64,000 nucleotides of DNA from Bacillota bacterium. GTDB taxonomy: Bacteria; Bacillota; Negativicutes; Sporomusales; UBA7701. The notes beneath the pieces were generated by a model that did not search any database, was not told the origin of the DNA, and was given only the letters and a program-made list of their open reading frames with translations. Of the stretch, positions 32,990 through 41,946 are shown one piece after another. Location of the stretch: NCBI GenBank assembly GCA_023415775.1, contig JAEZJM010000036.1, positions 1 through 64,000 on the forward strand, read 5' to 3'. Positions within the stretch are counted from its first letter, which is position 1. Each line of letters starts with the position of its first letter. Both the position numbers and the translations under genes were made by a program.

Positions 32990-33673
32990 GTGAAGAACGT
33001 ACAATACCTCAGAAGAATCCCCGTTTTCGCCGACCTCCCCGACGAAGCCCTGCTGACCATCCACCAGTACACCATCGAAAGGGTGTACCGCCGCGGAACG
33101 GTCATTTTTTTCGAAGGCGACAGCGGCGAAGGCTTCCACTACGTCAAAAGCGGCAAAGTCAAAATCGTCAAAGCCACCGGCGACGGGCGCGAGCATATCA
33201 TCAAAATCCTCACCCCCGGCGACCTCTTCGCCGAGGTGCTGCTCTTCAACAACCAGCCCTACCCGGCCACCGCGATAGCCGCCGAGGAAGCCTGCATCGG
33301 CATCATCAAAAACAGCGACCTCGAGCGCCTTGTCCTTGGCAACAACAAGCTCGCCCTCCAGCTTATCAAAGCCCTGAGCCAGCGCCTGCTCTACGCCCAG
33401 CAGAAGATCAAAAACCTCGCCCTCGGCGACGTTTTGGCCCGCACCGCCGAAACGCTCCTCCGCCTCGGCGGCGAGCACGGCCGCCAAGACGAAAATGGCG
33501 TCATCGTCATCGCCATCGACCTCTCCCGTCAGGAACTCGCCAACCTCGTCGGCACCACCCGCGAAACCGTCACCCGCACCCTGAGCGCGCTCAGAAAAGA
33601 CAAGATCATCGACTTCGTCGGCGACAAAATGGTGATCCTGAAACCGGACAGACTCAAAAGCTACATCGAATAG
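32990..33673 (+). CDS. Crp/Fnr family transcriptional regulator
   Basis: 227 residues. The N-terminal cyclic-nucleotide-type beta barrel (about 10-125: FEGDSGEGFHYVKSGKVKIV, LTPGDLFAEVLLF) leads through a dimer helix to a winged helix (about 150-220) with DLSRQELANLVGTTRETVTRTLSALRKD as recognition region. There is no N-terminal cysteine cluster as in oxygen-sensing Fnr, so the ligand is unknown. The start is GTG after a GGGGGGGAT site. Cotranscription with the diguanylate cyclase suggests a shared signal or redox role. Confidence 0.9.
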   Translation: MKNVQYLRRIPVFADLPDEALLTIHQYTIERVYRRGTVIFFEGDSGEGFHYVKSGKVKIVKATGDGREHIIKILTPGDLFAEVLLFNNQPYPATAIAAEEACIGIIKNSDLERLVLGNNKLALQLIKALSQRLLYAQQKIKNLALGDVLARTAETLLRLGGEHGRQDENGVIVIAIDLSRQELANLVGTTRETVTRTLSALRKDKIIDFVGDKMVILKPDRLKSYIE

Positions 33674-33675
33674 TC

Positions 33676-33795
33676 GACCGTTGATAAGCGCCCATCTGCG
33701 GCGTTGCTCCTCGGCTGCCATCCTCAGCGTACGTTCGTGTACGCTTCCGGTGTCAGCCTTCGGCGCGCCTTGCATCTGGGCACTTCTGAACGGCC
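33676..33795 (+). repeat. Nested-hairpin intergenic repeat, copy 7
   Basis: 120 bp, two bases after the regulator stop. Outer arms GACCGTTGATAAGCGCCCA and TGGGCACTTCTGAACGGCC; inner arms GGCTG / CAGCC; terminal stem AGCGTAC / GTACGCT with loop GTTCGT. The inner arm sequence differs wholly from copies 3 and 10 but still pairs. Confidence 0.82.
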
Positions 33796-33828
33796 TCTCG
33801 TAATTACAGGAAAAGCTGGCATAACAAA

Positions 33829-33858
33829 GGCGGGGGCTACAGCCCCCGCCACTTTTAT
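33829..33858. terminator. Bidirectional terminator between convergent genes
   Basis: Perfect hairpin GGCGGGGGCT / AGCCCCCGCC followed by ACTTTTAT. It serves the Crp/Fnr gene and the minus-strand FtsA-like gene, whose stop codon overlaps the T-rich end. Confidence 0.85.
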
Positions 33859-35987
33859 GCTTTTCCGACCGCCACTTCCACCTTGTCGCCGTTCTTCACC
33901 GGCGTCGTGAACTCAGCCGCCTCCCCGTTGACCATGATGCCCACCCTGCTGCCGGACGGCAGCGACCGGGGATCGAACTCCGCGGCCAGCAGAACATCGC
34001 TCACCATCGGATGAATTTCGTAACTCTTATAGTCCACATAGCTTCCCGGCCGCACGGTATCGGCCGCCGCCGCCGGCTTGCCGGCCACCGTGAACGACCA
34101 GCGGCGGAGCGGCACGCGGCACTTGCCGCCGTTGAACAGCACGATATACGCGTCCTCCGTCTCCTCGTCGAAGCCGAGCAGCTCGGCGAGAGTGGGAGAG
34201 GCGACCGGCACAGTAACGATAATGTCGTTATCGTTCACCGGCGCCGCGGGTCCGCAGCGCACCCCGTTAAGCATATACTCCGGCCAGCGCACGAACGTCC
34301 GCTCGCTGCCGTTCACGATAAAGCGGTATTCCCGCGCATCGGTGGGGCGGCCGGCCAAATTCAGCAACTCAGTCAGCGTCGCCGGCTGGCGGCAGACCAC
34401 CTGGTCGCGGTCCGCCAGCTTCGTGGCGGCGGTCGCCGCTTTGCCGTTGACGGTGACCAGCGGCCCCACCGTAACAAGCTCGTTGTCGATAATGACCGTA
34501 AAAGGAGTAGGCACAGGGATAAGCTCGCCGACAGAGGGGTGGGGGCTGCTGCCGTCCTTGCCCTTTTCCACCTTGAGGACAGCCCCTTCGCTCAGGCTAT
34601 CGCCAAAGGAAGCCTCCGCGCCGTTGAGCAGGATATAGCCCGGCTGGCCGAGGCTGCCGGGGAGGAACCGCTTCTGGCCGTTGATCGTAACCGTAAAACC
34701 CATTCCCGGACGGCCGTGCAGGCTGCGCACATCGATGCCGGCCACCAGCAGGGCGTCGGCCACCGCCAGCCTGCCGAGATTGAAGAGGCGCAGGGGCCGG
34801 TCGTTGAGCGTCACCTGTACAAAAGTCAGCGAGCGGCCGCCGGCCAGCTTGAGGATGCCGAGCGGCGTCACCCCGTCGGGGGCGACGAGCGCGGCCGGGA
34901 TGTCCAGGAGATTGTCGACCGCGTCCGGGCGGCGGATCGCCACCCGTGAGGCCGCGATATCCAGAGCCGCGGCCAGCGTTTCCGGCAGACCGGGCGTCAG
35001 CGAGCCGCCGCCCACCAGCAGCACCGCCTGGGGCGGGGCTGCATTCAGCGCCAGGATCTGGGCGGCTATGGCCTTGGCCAGATCCGCCACCGCCGGCGAA
35101 ATGCGTTCCACGATCTCGCCGGCGGCGAGCTTATGCGTCATACCCAGCACATCGGTGAAAGAAAGCTTCTTACGGACATCGCCCAGCTTGCGCTTCAGCA
35201 TCTCCGCCACCTTGAAATCCAGCAGATATGCCTGGGAAACCGCCTCGGTGATCTCGTCGCCGGCGAACGGCACCATGCCGTAGCCGATAACCGACCCGTC
35301 GCGGGTAATGGCGACGTCGGAAGTGCCTGCGCCCACATCCACGAGCGCCAGATTGAGATGGCGCATCGTCGGTGGAATGAGGACATTTATCGCGGCGATC
35401 GGTTCGAGAGTAAGAGTGGCCATCTCCAGGCCGGCCGTCTCGATGGCCGCCTGCAGCGAATCGATGACCTGGCGCGGCAGGAAAGTCGCGATCACCTCGA
35501 TTGTCGCGCTTTTGCCGCGCTGGCCGACCAGCGTCTTCATCGTCGTGCCGTCGAGGGTGAAGCGCACGACGCTGTAGCCCACGCAATAATAGCCGGTGGG
35601 GTCGGAGACCGCCTTGGTCGTCGCCAACTGGTGCTGCGCCGCCTGGATGGCCGCCAGCTCCAGCGCCCGTTCGTCGTCGCCCGTCAGGGCGCCGCGCCCG
35701 CCGCAGTCAATCTCCGCGCCGGCCCTCAGCGTGCAAAGCGCCCGGCCGGCGGCGGCCACCGACACCTTCTTCAGCTCGCCGACCTCGTCGGTGAGGCGGG
35801 CGGTGACGCTGGCCAGCACTTTGGCCACCTCGGGCACATCATGAATCTGCCCGTCCAGCATCGCGCGCGTCGTATGCTCATGTCGTTCGGCGACCAACAC
35901 CCTGATGCCGGCGGCCGTCTGCTCGCCCACCAGGCCGACGACGCTGCGGGTGCCAATATCGAGGGCAAAAAGCAGCTTCTTATCCAT
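33855..35987 (-). CDS. FtsA-like actin-fold protein with a long repeated beta-rich tail
   Basis: 710 residues, far longer than FtsA (about 420). Residues 1-380 have the FtsA/PilM-type ATPase fold: ALDIGTRSVVGLVGE (phosphate 1), LVDVGAGTSDVAITRDG (phosphate 2), VLLVGGGSLTPGLPE (adenosine). Residues 388-710 hold at least five units of about 40 residues, each like xIxVNG...L.D.D.V.V: about 431-475, 496-534, 554-593, 614-655 and 682-707. They look like small beta-grasp domains. No ftsZ, pilus or division gene is nearby. AAGGAGAA precedes ATG. I expect a structural or scaffold role, not established. Confidence 0.82.
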   Translation of the reverse strand: MDKKLLFALDIGTRSVVGLVGEQTAAGIRVLVAERHEHTTRAMLDGQIHDVPEVAKVLASVTARLTDEVGELKKVSVAAAGRALCTLRAGAEIDCGGRGALTGDDERALELAAIQAAQHQLATTKAVSDPTGYYCVGYSVVRFTLDGTTMKTLVGQRGKSATIEVIATFLPRQVIDSLQAAIETAGLEMATLTLEPIAAINVLIPPTMRHLNLALVDVGAGTSDVAITRDGSVIGYGMVPFAGDEITEAVSQAYLLDFKVAEMLKRKLGDVRKKLSFTDVLGMTHKLAAGEIVERISPAVADLAKAIAAQILALNAAPPQAVLLVGGGSLTPGLPETLAAALDIAASRVAIRRPDAVDNLLDIPAALVAPDGVTPLGILKLAGGRSLTFVQVTLNDRPLRLFNLGRLAVADALLVAGIDVRSLHGRPGMGFTVTINGQKRFLPGSLGQPGYILLNGAEASFGDSLSEGAVLKVEKGKDGSSPHPSVGELIPVPTPFTVIIDNELVTVGPLVTVNGKAATAATKLADRDQVVCRQPATLTELLNLAGRPTDAREYRFIVNGSERTFVRWPEYMLNGVRCGPAAPVNDNDIIVTVPVASPTLAELLGFDEETEDAYIVLFNGGKCRVPLRRWSFTVAGKPAAAADTVRPGSYVDYKSYEIHPMVSDVLLAAEFDPRSLPSGSRVGIMVNGEAAEFTTPVKNGDKVEVAVGKA

Positions 35988-36193
35988 AGGCCGTTCTCCT
36001 TATAAAACAAAACAGTATATTATTCTTCGCCTTTCGCGCGGGATTTCCTTTTCCCGACCCCGCAGGCGGAAAACCCTGGTGCAATTTGTCAGAAAAATTT
36101 CGTCACCCGCGGAAGGTATAAAAGCAGCGACGGCGAATATGATAATTAGTAATAGTACCAGGTAATATGAATTGTTAACAAGGAGGCATCGCG

Positions 36194-36379
36194 ATGCAGA
36201 CCAACTGGTGCGAACACCCGGACAAAACTTGTCGGTATACCACCCTGAAATACAACTTCGCCAGCGGAGAAGTACTTCTCAGGGTTCAGATTTGGATGTG
36301 TCCGGAGTGCGGGGTACACGGCGCCGACACCGAGATCGTCGAACCCCATCTCCCCCAAAAGCACGGCGTGGCGATTTAA
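36194..36379 (+). CDS. Small Cys/His-containing hypothetical protein
   Basis: 61 residues. Four cysteines and several histidines (WCEHPDKTCRY; MCPECGVHG; EPHLPQKHG) suggest a zinc ribbon-like fold, with CPEC as the best metal knuckle. No family recognised. AAGGAGG lies eight bases before ATG, and a terminator follows, so it is a genuine monocistronic gene. Confidence 0.7.
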   Translation: MQTNWCEHPDKTCRYTTLKYNFASGEVLLRVQIWMCPECGVHGADTEIVEPHLPQKHGVAI

Positions 36380-36393
36380 GTGGCGATTTAAAA

Positions 36394-36428
36394 GGACGAA
36401 CCGGGCAACAGCCCGGTTCGTCCTTTTT
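36394..36428 (+). terminator. Terminator of the small Cys/His protein gene
   Basis: GGACGAACCGGGC / GCCCGGTTCGTCC hairpin with a four-base loop and TTTTT after it. Confidence 0.9.
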
Positions 36429-36524
36429 CCGCTGTGGGTATATTTGGCGGGGCCGTTCTGGTAAAATATTGTTTAGGGCTTTGTGCCCCGGTCACAGCGA
36501 AACCCACCCCGGGAGGGATAAAAC

Positions 36525-37169
36525 GTGCTAACAACGCTCACCATCAGCGAATTCACCGCCAGGCTGGCCTCCCAAGAGCCCGCCCCCGGCGGCGGCAGCG
36601 CGGCCGCCCTGTCCGGCCTCCTTGGCGCCGGCCTGGTCGAAATGGCCATCAGCCTGACCCGCGGCCGCAAAGAGTTCGCCGCCCACGAGGCGCTGCTCGC
36701 CGAACGGGAAGCGGCGCTCGGCCGCCTGCGCATCGACCTCCAGCTCCTCATCGACCGCGACGCAGCCGCCTTTACCGCCGTCATGTCCGCCTACGCCCTG
36801 CCGGCTGAAACCATGGCCGCGCAGGAAACCCGCGCCGCCGCCATCCAGCAGGCGATGAAAGAAGCGGCCGAAGTGCCGCTCCTCACCGCCCGCGCCTGCC
36901 TGGCCGTGCTCCAGATCGCCGCAGAAGTGCTCGGTGCCGTCAATCCCCACGCCGTCAGCGATCTCACCGTCGGCGTCCTCTCCTGCCACGCCGGCCTCAT
37001 GGGCGCGCTTTTAAACGTCGCCGTCAACCTGCCCGAGCTTACGGACCAAACATTGGTGCACGCACTCCGCGAGCAGTCGCGGCTTCTCCGCGTCCGCGCC
37101 GCCGAACTCGCCACCGCCATCGAAGCAAAAGTTTACAGCGACCCCGCCTTCGCCGTCATGCGGGAATAG
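36525..37169 (+). CDS. Cyclodeaminase/cyclohydrolase family protein (FchA-like)
   Basis: 214 residues of the FTCD C-terminal/FchA family: EFTARLASQEPAPGGGSAAA is the signature start, followed by long helices. Members cyclise formimino-THF or hydrolyse methenyl-THF. In acetogen relatives FchA belongs to the methyl branch of the Wood-Ljungdahl pathway, but no other C1 gene is adjacent, so histidine-type cyclodeaminase is an alternative. The start is GTG after GGGAGGG. The lysine-exporter pair follows four bases after the stop. Confidence 0.88.
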   Translation: MLTTLTISEFTARLASQEPAPGGGSAAALSGLLGAGLVEMAISLTRGRKEFAAHEALLAEREAALGRLRIDLQLLIDRDAAAFTAVMSAYALPAETMAAQETRAAAIQQAMKEAAEVPLLTARACLAVLQIAAEVLGAVNPHAVSDLTVGVLSCHAGLMGALLNVAVNLPELTDQTLVHALREQSRLLRVRAAELATAIEAKVYSDPAFAVMRE

Positions 37170-37173
37170 CGCC

Positions 37174-37470
37174 ATGGGGGTGATAATCGTCGCCCTCGCC
37201 GCCGGCGTAGCCCTCGGGGCCTGCCGCCTGCTGCCCGCCGGCTGGCTTGCCGTCCTCGGCCGGCTGATGACGGCTACCCTGTTCGTCATGCTTGCCGCCC
37301 TCGGGGCGCAGATCGGCGCCGACCGGGAACTGCTCGCCAACCTCGGACCGCTGGGCTGGCGCGCGTTCGTCATCAGCGCCCTCAGTGTCGCCGGCAGTAT
37401 CGTCGCCCTCTGCCTCGCCGCCAAAAACCTCCGTCTCCCGGGCGGCCCCTCCGGAAAGGGGGGCAGCTAA
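37174..37470 (+). CDS. LysO-type exporter, N-terminal half (DUF340)
   Basis: 98 residues with three membrane segments. It matches the N-terminal part of LysO/YbjE lysine exporters (GRLMTATLFVMLAALGAQIGADRELL). In Enterobacteria LysO is one chain of about 300 residues; here it is encoded as two partner proteins. The ATG is four bases past the previous stop, and the TAA overlaps the next ATG. Confidence 0.78.
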   Translation: MGVIIVALAAGVALGACRLLPAGWLAVLGRLMTATLFVMLAALGAQIGADRELLANLGPLGWRAFVISALSVAGSIVALCLAAKNLRLPGGPSGKGGS

Positions 37471-38066
37471 TGGCCCTGCTCGTCGCCGCCGCCGTCCTCG
37501 GCGGCGTTCTCCTCGGCTGGGCGGCGCTGCCGCCGTCCGCCGTCGCCTACCTCGACACCGCCGTCACCGCCATCCTCGCCTTTCTCGTCTTCCTCGTCGG
37601 CATCGACATCGGCGGCAATCGCGACGCCTGGCGGCAGGCTGTGGCCGCCGGGCCGCGCCTTCTCCTCGTGCCGCTCGCCGTCGCCGCCGGCAGCCTCGCC
37701 GGCGCCGGACTGGCCGGCGCGCTCTTGGGCATGCCAGTCAGGGAAGCGGTGGCCGTAGGGGCCGGCTTCGGCTGGTACAGCCTCTCCGGCGTCCTCATCG
37801 CCGCCACCTACAGCGTCGAACTCGGCGCAGTCGCCTTCCTGGCCAACGTCGCCCGCGAACTCATGGCCTTCCTGCTCATCCCCGTCCTCGTCGCCCGCAT
37901 CGGCAAACTGCCGGCCATCGCCCCCGGCGGCGCCACCACCATGGACTCCACTCTGCCCCTCATCACCCGGGTCACCGACGCCCCGACCGCCCTCGTCGCC
38001 TTCGTCAGCGGCCTCGTCCTTACCGCTGCAGTACCGATTATAATCCCGATAATCCTTGCGATGTAA
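37470..38066 (+). CDS. LysO-type lysine exporter, C-terminal half
   Basis: 198 residues with about six membrane segments. AFLVFLVGIDIGGNRDAW, GFGWYSLSGVLIAATY, NVARELMAFLLIPVL and GGATTMDSTLPLI are LysO/DUF340 blocks, the GGAT-MD-LP segment probably lining the transport path. It begins one base before the end of the N-terminal partner, so the two are translated together. The likely role is lysine export. Confidence 0.83.
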   Translation: MALLVAAAVLGGVLLGWAALPPSAVAYLDTAVTAILAFLVFLVGIDIGGNRDAWRQAVAAGPRLLLVPLAVAAGSLAGAGLAGALLGMPVREAVAVGAGFGWYSLSGVLIAATYSVELGAVAFLANVARELMAFLLIPVLVARIGKLPAIAPGGATTMDSTLPLITRVTDAPTALVAFVSGLVLTAAVPIIIPIILAM

Positions 38067-38069
38067 AAA

Positions 38070-38096
38070 GGGGCAGGTGCGAAAGCGCCTGCCCCA
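38070..38096. terminator. Bidirectional terminator between lysine exporter and tex
   Basis: GGGGCAGG-TGC / GCG-CCTGCCCC hairpin with GAAA loop. On the minus strand it is followed by TTTTT, so it ends tex; it also lies just after the exporter stop. Confidence 0.8.
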
Positions 38097-38124
38097 GAAA
38101 TAATATATAGCCTCAGCTCGTTTC

Positions 38125-40299
38125 TTAGTTTCCCTTCGCCTTCTTAAGGCTCAGCGAAATCCGGCCCCGTCCCTCGTCCACGCCGAGGATGAGGCAGTCG
38201 ATGATATCGCCGACCGACACCACATCGAGCGGGTGGCGGAAAGGCTTGTCGCTCAGCTCCGAACGGTGGACCAGGCCGTTCGTCTTGACGCCGATATCGG
38301 CGAAAACGCCGAAATCGGTCACATTATGGACGGTACCCTTCACCACCGAGCCGACCGTCAGATCGGACAGCTTGACGATATTCTTGCGGGTCAGCGGCTG
38401 CGGCAGGTCCTCGCGCGGGTCGCGGCCCGGCTTGGCCAGCGCCGCCAGGATATCCCGCACCGTCGGCTCGCCCGCCCCCAGGGCGGCGGCCAGCTCGGCA
38501 GCCTTCGCCTGCGGCAGTTCGCCCTGCAGCCCGGCCAGCTTCTCCTTGTCGGCCAGATCGCCGACCGCGAACCCCAGCCTGGCGAGGATCGCCTCGGCCA
38601 GGTGGTACGACTCGGGATGCACCGGCGTATTATCCAGCGGATTGGCGCCGCCCGCCAGCCGCAGGAACCCGGCGCACTGCGTGAAGGTCGCCTGCCCCAG
38701 GCGCGGCACCTTTAAAAGCTGCTTGCGGTCCGCGAACGGGCCGCTCTCGTCGCGGCGGGCCACGATATTCTTCGCCACCGCCGCGTTAATACCGGCCACA
38801 TACGTCAGCAGCTCGGCCGACGCGGTGTTGAGCTCTACGCCGACATGGTTGACGCACGACTCCACCACGCTCGTAAGCGTCCCGCCAAGCTCCTTCTGGT
38901 CGACATCGTGCTGGTACTGGCCGACGCCGATCGACTTGGGATCGATCTTCACCAGCTCGGCCAGCGGGTCTTCCACCCGACGGGCGATCGACACCGCTCC
39001 CCGCAGCGACACATCCAGGCCGGGCAGTTCGTCCTTGGCCAGCTTCGAAGCTGAATAAACCGACGCCCCCGCCTCGTTCACGATCAGATAGCGCACAGCC
39101 AGCCCGTGGCTGCCGATCAGCCCGGCCACGAACTCCTCCGTCTCATAAGAAGCCGTCCCGTTGCCGATCGCCACCAGGCTTACCCCGTGGCGCCTGATAG
39201 CCTCCAGGACAACCTCGGCCGCCTGGCGGCGCTGATTGTCGCTCGCCGTAATATACAGCGTCGACGTCGCCAGCACCGCCCCAGTCGGGCTGATTACCGC
39301 CATCTTGCACCCCGTCCGGTAGCCAGGGTCGAGGCCCATCACCGTATGGCCTGACAGCGGGGCCGCCAGCAGCAGCTGGCGCAGATTGAGGCCGAAAACG
39401 CGGATAGCCTGCTTCTCGGCGTTCTCCGTAAGCTGGTTGCGGACCTCCCGCTCCAGCGACGGGAACAGCAGGCGCTTATAGCCGTCGGCAACCGCCGCGC
39501 GGAGCAGATCGGCGAAGATCGACGGCCGGGCCACCACAGCGCGGGCCACCATATCGACATTGGTATCATGGGCGGTCGCCAGCTCGACCTTCAGCGCTTC
39601 CCTGCGCTCGCCCCGGTTTACGGCCAGCATCCGGTGGGACGGGATGCGTCGCACCGGCTCGCGGTACTCGCGGTAATTCAGATACTCCTGGCCCTCCGCC
39701 TCGGGAACCGCCAGGCTCGTCGCGATCTCTCCCCCGGCCCACAGCTGCTTGCGGATCATCGCCCGGATATCGGCCCGTTCGCTTATCCCCTCGGCAACGA
39801 TATCCTGCGCCCCGGCCAGGGCGGCCTCGGCCGAATCTACACCCTTTTCCGCGTCGACATACCCGGCGGCGATTGCCAGCGGGTCGCCCTCGGCAAGCTC
39901 CTGGGCCAGCATCAGCTCGGCCAGCGGCTCCAGTCCCCGTTCGCGGGCGATCTGGGCCCGGGTGCGCTTCTTCGGCCGGAACGGCAAATAAAGATCCTCC
40001 AGCTCCTGCAGCTTGACCGCCGCCTTGATCGCCGCCTCCAGCTCGGGAGTAAGCTTGCCCTGTTCGGCGATGCTCGCCAGGATCTCATCCTGGCGCTTGA
40101 TGAAATTGCGCAGATACTGCACCCGCTCCTCCACGGCGCGGATCTTCTCCTCATCCAGCTCGCCGGTCGCCTCCTTGCGGTAGCGGGCGATAAAAGGCAC
40201 CGTATTGCCCTCGTCCAAAAGCCTGGAGGTCGCATCCACCTGGGCCGGCCTTACGCCCAGCTCGCGGGCCACGACCGAAGGAATTTCGCTTGTCTGCAC
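38125..40299 (-). CDS. tex: Tex-family RNA-binding transcription accessory protein
   Basis: 724 residues, normal for Tex. N-terminal helical domain (FIARYRKEATGELDEEKIRAVEER, LYLPFRPKKRTRAQIARERGLEPLA split over residues 35-135), YqgF-like RNase H fold (GLDPGYRTGCKMAVIS), helix-hairpin-helix (NTASAELLTYVAGINAAVAKNIV region; RLGQATFTQCAGFLRL) and a C-terminal S1 domain (VKGTVHNVTDFGVFADIGV). Tex binds nucleic acid and helps transcription factors or elongation. Repeat copy 8 lies just upstream of the start, where others follow stop codons. Confidence 0.95.
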   Translation of the reverse strand: MQTSEIPSVVARELGVRPAQVDATSRLLDEGNTVPFIARYRKEATGELDEEKIRAVEERVQYLRNFIKRQDEILASIAEQGKLTPELEAAIKAAVKLQELEDLYLPFRPKKRTRAQIARERGLEPLAELMLAQELAEGDPLAIAAGYVDAEKGVDSAEAALAGAQDIVAEGISERADIRAMIRKQLWAGGEIATSLAVPEAEGQEYLNYREYREPVRRIPSHRMLAVNRGERREALKVELATAHDTNVDMVARAVVARPSIFADLLRAAVADGYKRLLFPSLEREVRNQLTENAEKQAIRVFGLNLRQLLLAAPLSGHTVMGLDPGYRTGCKMAVISPTGAVLATSTLYITASDNQRRQAAEVVLEAIRRHGVSLVAIGNGTASYETEEFVAGLIGSHGLAVRYLIVNEAGASVYSASKLAKDELPGLDVSLRGAVSIARRVEDPLAELVKIDPKSIGVGQYQHDVDQKELGGTLTSVVESCVNHVGVELNTASAELLTYVAGINAAVAKNIVARRDESGPFADRKQLLKVPRLGQATFTQCAGFLRLAGGANPLDNTPVHPESYHLAEAILARLGFAVGDLADKEKLAGLQGELPQAKAAELAAALGAGEPTVRDILAALAKPGRDPREDLPQPLTRKNIVKLSDLTVGSVVKGTVHNVTDFGVFADIGVKTNGLVHRSELSDKPFRHPLDVVSVGDIIDCLILGVDEGRGRISLSLKKAKGN

Positions 40300-40323
40300 A
40301 CCGTCACCAACCTTTGCTTATAC

Positions 40324-40500
40324 GGCCGTTGATAAACCGCCATCTGCGTCGCACCCGCAAGGGGCAGGCCGCAGTTCTAGGCGCTGAAGCGCCAAGAACT
40401 TGCGCACTTGTTCCGTCGGCCGTTTGCTAGCGTACGTTCCGAGTACGCGTCGCGGCACGCCCGACGGAGCCGCCTAGCATCTGGCGGTTTCTGAACGGCC
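40324..40500 (+). repeat. Nested-hairpin intergenic repeat, copy 8, between divergent genes
   Basis: 177 bp between the starts of tex (minus) and the MATE gene (plus). Outer arms GGCCGTTGATAAACCGCCA and TGGCGGTTTCTGAACGGCC pair through the CCGCCA/TGGCGG change. It has both modules: CACCCGCAAGGGGCAGGCCG with GTTCT / AGAAC, and CCGTCGG / CCGACGG with stem GCGTAC / GTACGC. Confidence 0.87.
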
Positions 40501-40550
40501 TAAACTATTCGTATTTTTATATTATATCATAAACCCCGGAGGGCCCTTCC

Positions 40551-41888
40551 ATGCTGCCCGTAAAAGCCTACATGCGCCGACAGATTTTCCGGCTCGCCTG
40601 GCCGGTAATACTCGAAATGTCCGCTGTCATGCTCGTCAGCATCGTCGTCACCGCCATGGTCGGGCGGTTTGGCGCCGTCAGCCTGGCGTCCGTCGGCCTC
40701 GCCACCATGGTCCAGTTCTCCAGCGCCATGGTATTCGCCGCCGCCGGCACAGGCTCGGCGGCCATCGTCTCCCGCGAAGTCGGCGCCGGCAACTGGGCCG
40801 CCGTCCGCGCCGTCACCGGGCAGGCCGTGCTGCTCGCCGCCCTCTTCGGCGCCGTCCTCGCCCTGGCAGGGTTCGCCGCCGCCGGGCCGGTATTCGCCGT
40901 CATCGGCGCCGACCCCGCGGTCGCGGCCTTATCCGCCGACCTGCTGCGCATCATGTTCCTCTTCACTCCCCTCTACCTCGTCATGGCCGTCGGCAACGCC
41001 ATCCTGCGGGGGATGGGGGACACGCGGCGGGCCTTCGTCATCACCACCGCCACCAACCTCATCGGCCTCGCCGTCAGCGCCGCCCTCGCCTTCGGCTGGG
41101 TCGGCCCCGTCCTCGGCGCCCGCGGGGTCGCCTGGGGCAACACCTTCTATCAACTCCTGGGCGGCGTTACCGTCCTCGCCGCCCTCGCCGCCGACCCCCG
41201 CATCCGGCTTACGCCGGGCATGGTCCTGCGCTACGACCGCGCCGTCGTCGCCCGCATCCTCGCCATCAGCCTGCCGGCCGCCGGCGAACAGCTCGCCATG
41301 CAGGGCGGCCGCATCGTCTTCACCTTCATGCTCGCCGGCGTCGGCACCGTCCAGTTCGCCGCCCACCAGATCGCCGTCCAGGCCGAATCCCTCTCCTTCA
41401 TGCCCGGTTTCGGCCTCTCCGTCGCCGTCATGACCCTCACCGGCATCAACCTCGGCAGGGGGCTGCCCCACCGGGCCCGGCAATATGTATGGCAGACCGG
41501 CAAAATAGCTCTTATCGGCATGGGCGCTATGGGCATAATTTTCCTCGTTTTTGCCCGGCCGCTCACCGCCCTGTTCATCGACGACCCCGCAGTGCTCTAC
41601 TGGAGCACCCTCTGCGTCATGATTGCCGCCCTCGAGCAGCCGACCATCGCCATCACCTACGTCCTCGCAGGCGCGCTCCGCGGTGCCGGCGACACCAAAT
41701 GGCCCATGTACGTCACCACCCTGGGGGTCTGGGTCGCCCGCATGCCGCTCATCTACCTCCTCATCGTCGTCCTGCGCTTAGACATCACCATCGCCTGGCT
41801 GGTCACCGCCGCCGACTTCCTGCTGCGCAGCCTCGTCCTGTGGCGGCGCTTCGCCAGCGGCAGCTGGGAAAAAGCCAAAAATATTTAG
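40551..41888 (+). CDS. MATE family multidrug/metabolite efflux transporter
   Basis: 445 residues, twelve membrane segments in two six-helix halves. Typical blocks are RLAWPVILEMSAVMLVSIV, VSREVGAGNWAAVRAV, RGMGDTRRAF and its counterpart LRGAGDTKWPMYVT. MATE carriers export cationic drugs or metabolites using Na+ or H+. GGAGGG precedes ATG. It is divergent from tex with repeat copy 8 between them, and a small membrane protein follows. Confidence 0.92.
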   Translation: MLPVKAYMRRQIFRLAWPVILEMSAVMLVSIVVTAMVGRFGAVSLASVGLATMVQFSSAMVFAAAGTGSAAIVSREVGAGNWAAVRAVTGQAVLLAALFGAVLALAGFAAAGPVFAVIGADPAVAALSADLLRIMFLFTPLYLVMAVGNAILRGMGDTRRAFVITTATNLIGLAVSAALAFGWVGPVLGARGVAWGNTFYQLLGGVTVLAALAADPRIRLTPGMVLRYDRAVVARILAISLPAAGEQLAMQGGRIVFTFMLAGVGTVQFAAHQIAVQAESLSFMPGFGLSVAVMTLTGINLGRGLPHRARQYVWQTGKIALIGMGAMGIIFLVFARPLTALFIDDPAVLYWSTLCVMIAALEQPTIAITYVLAGALRGAGDTKWPMYVTTLGVWVARMPLIYLLIVVLRLDITIAWLVTAADFLLRSLVLWRRFASGSWEKAKNI

Positions 41889-41946
41889 CATAATTTGCCT
41901 GCACCCTCAATATATAGAAGTAGTACAATTACGTGGGGGTGGCGGT

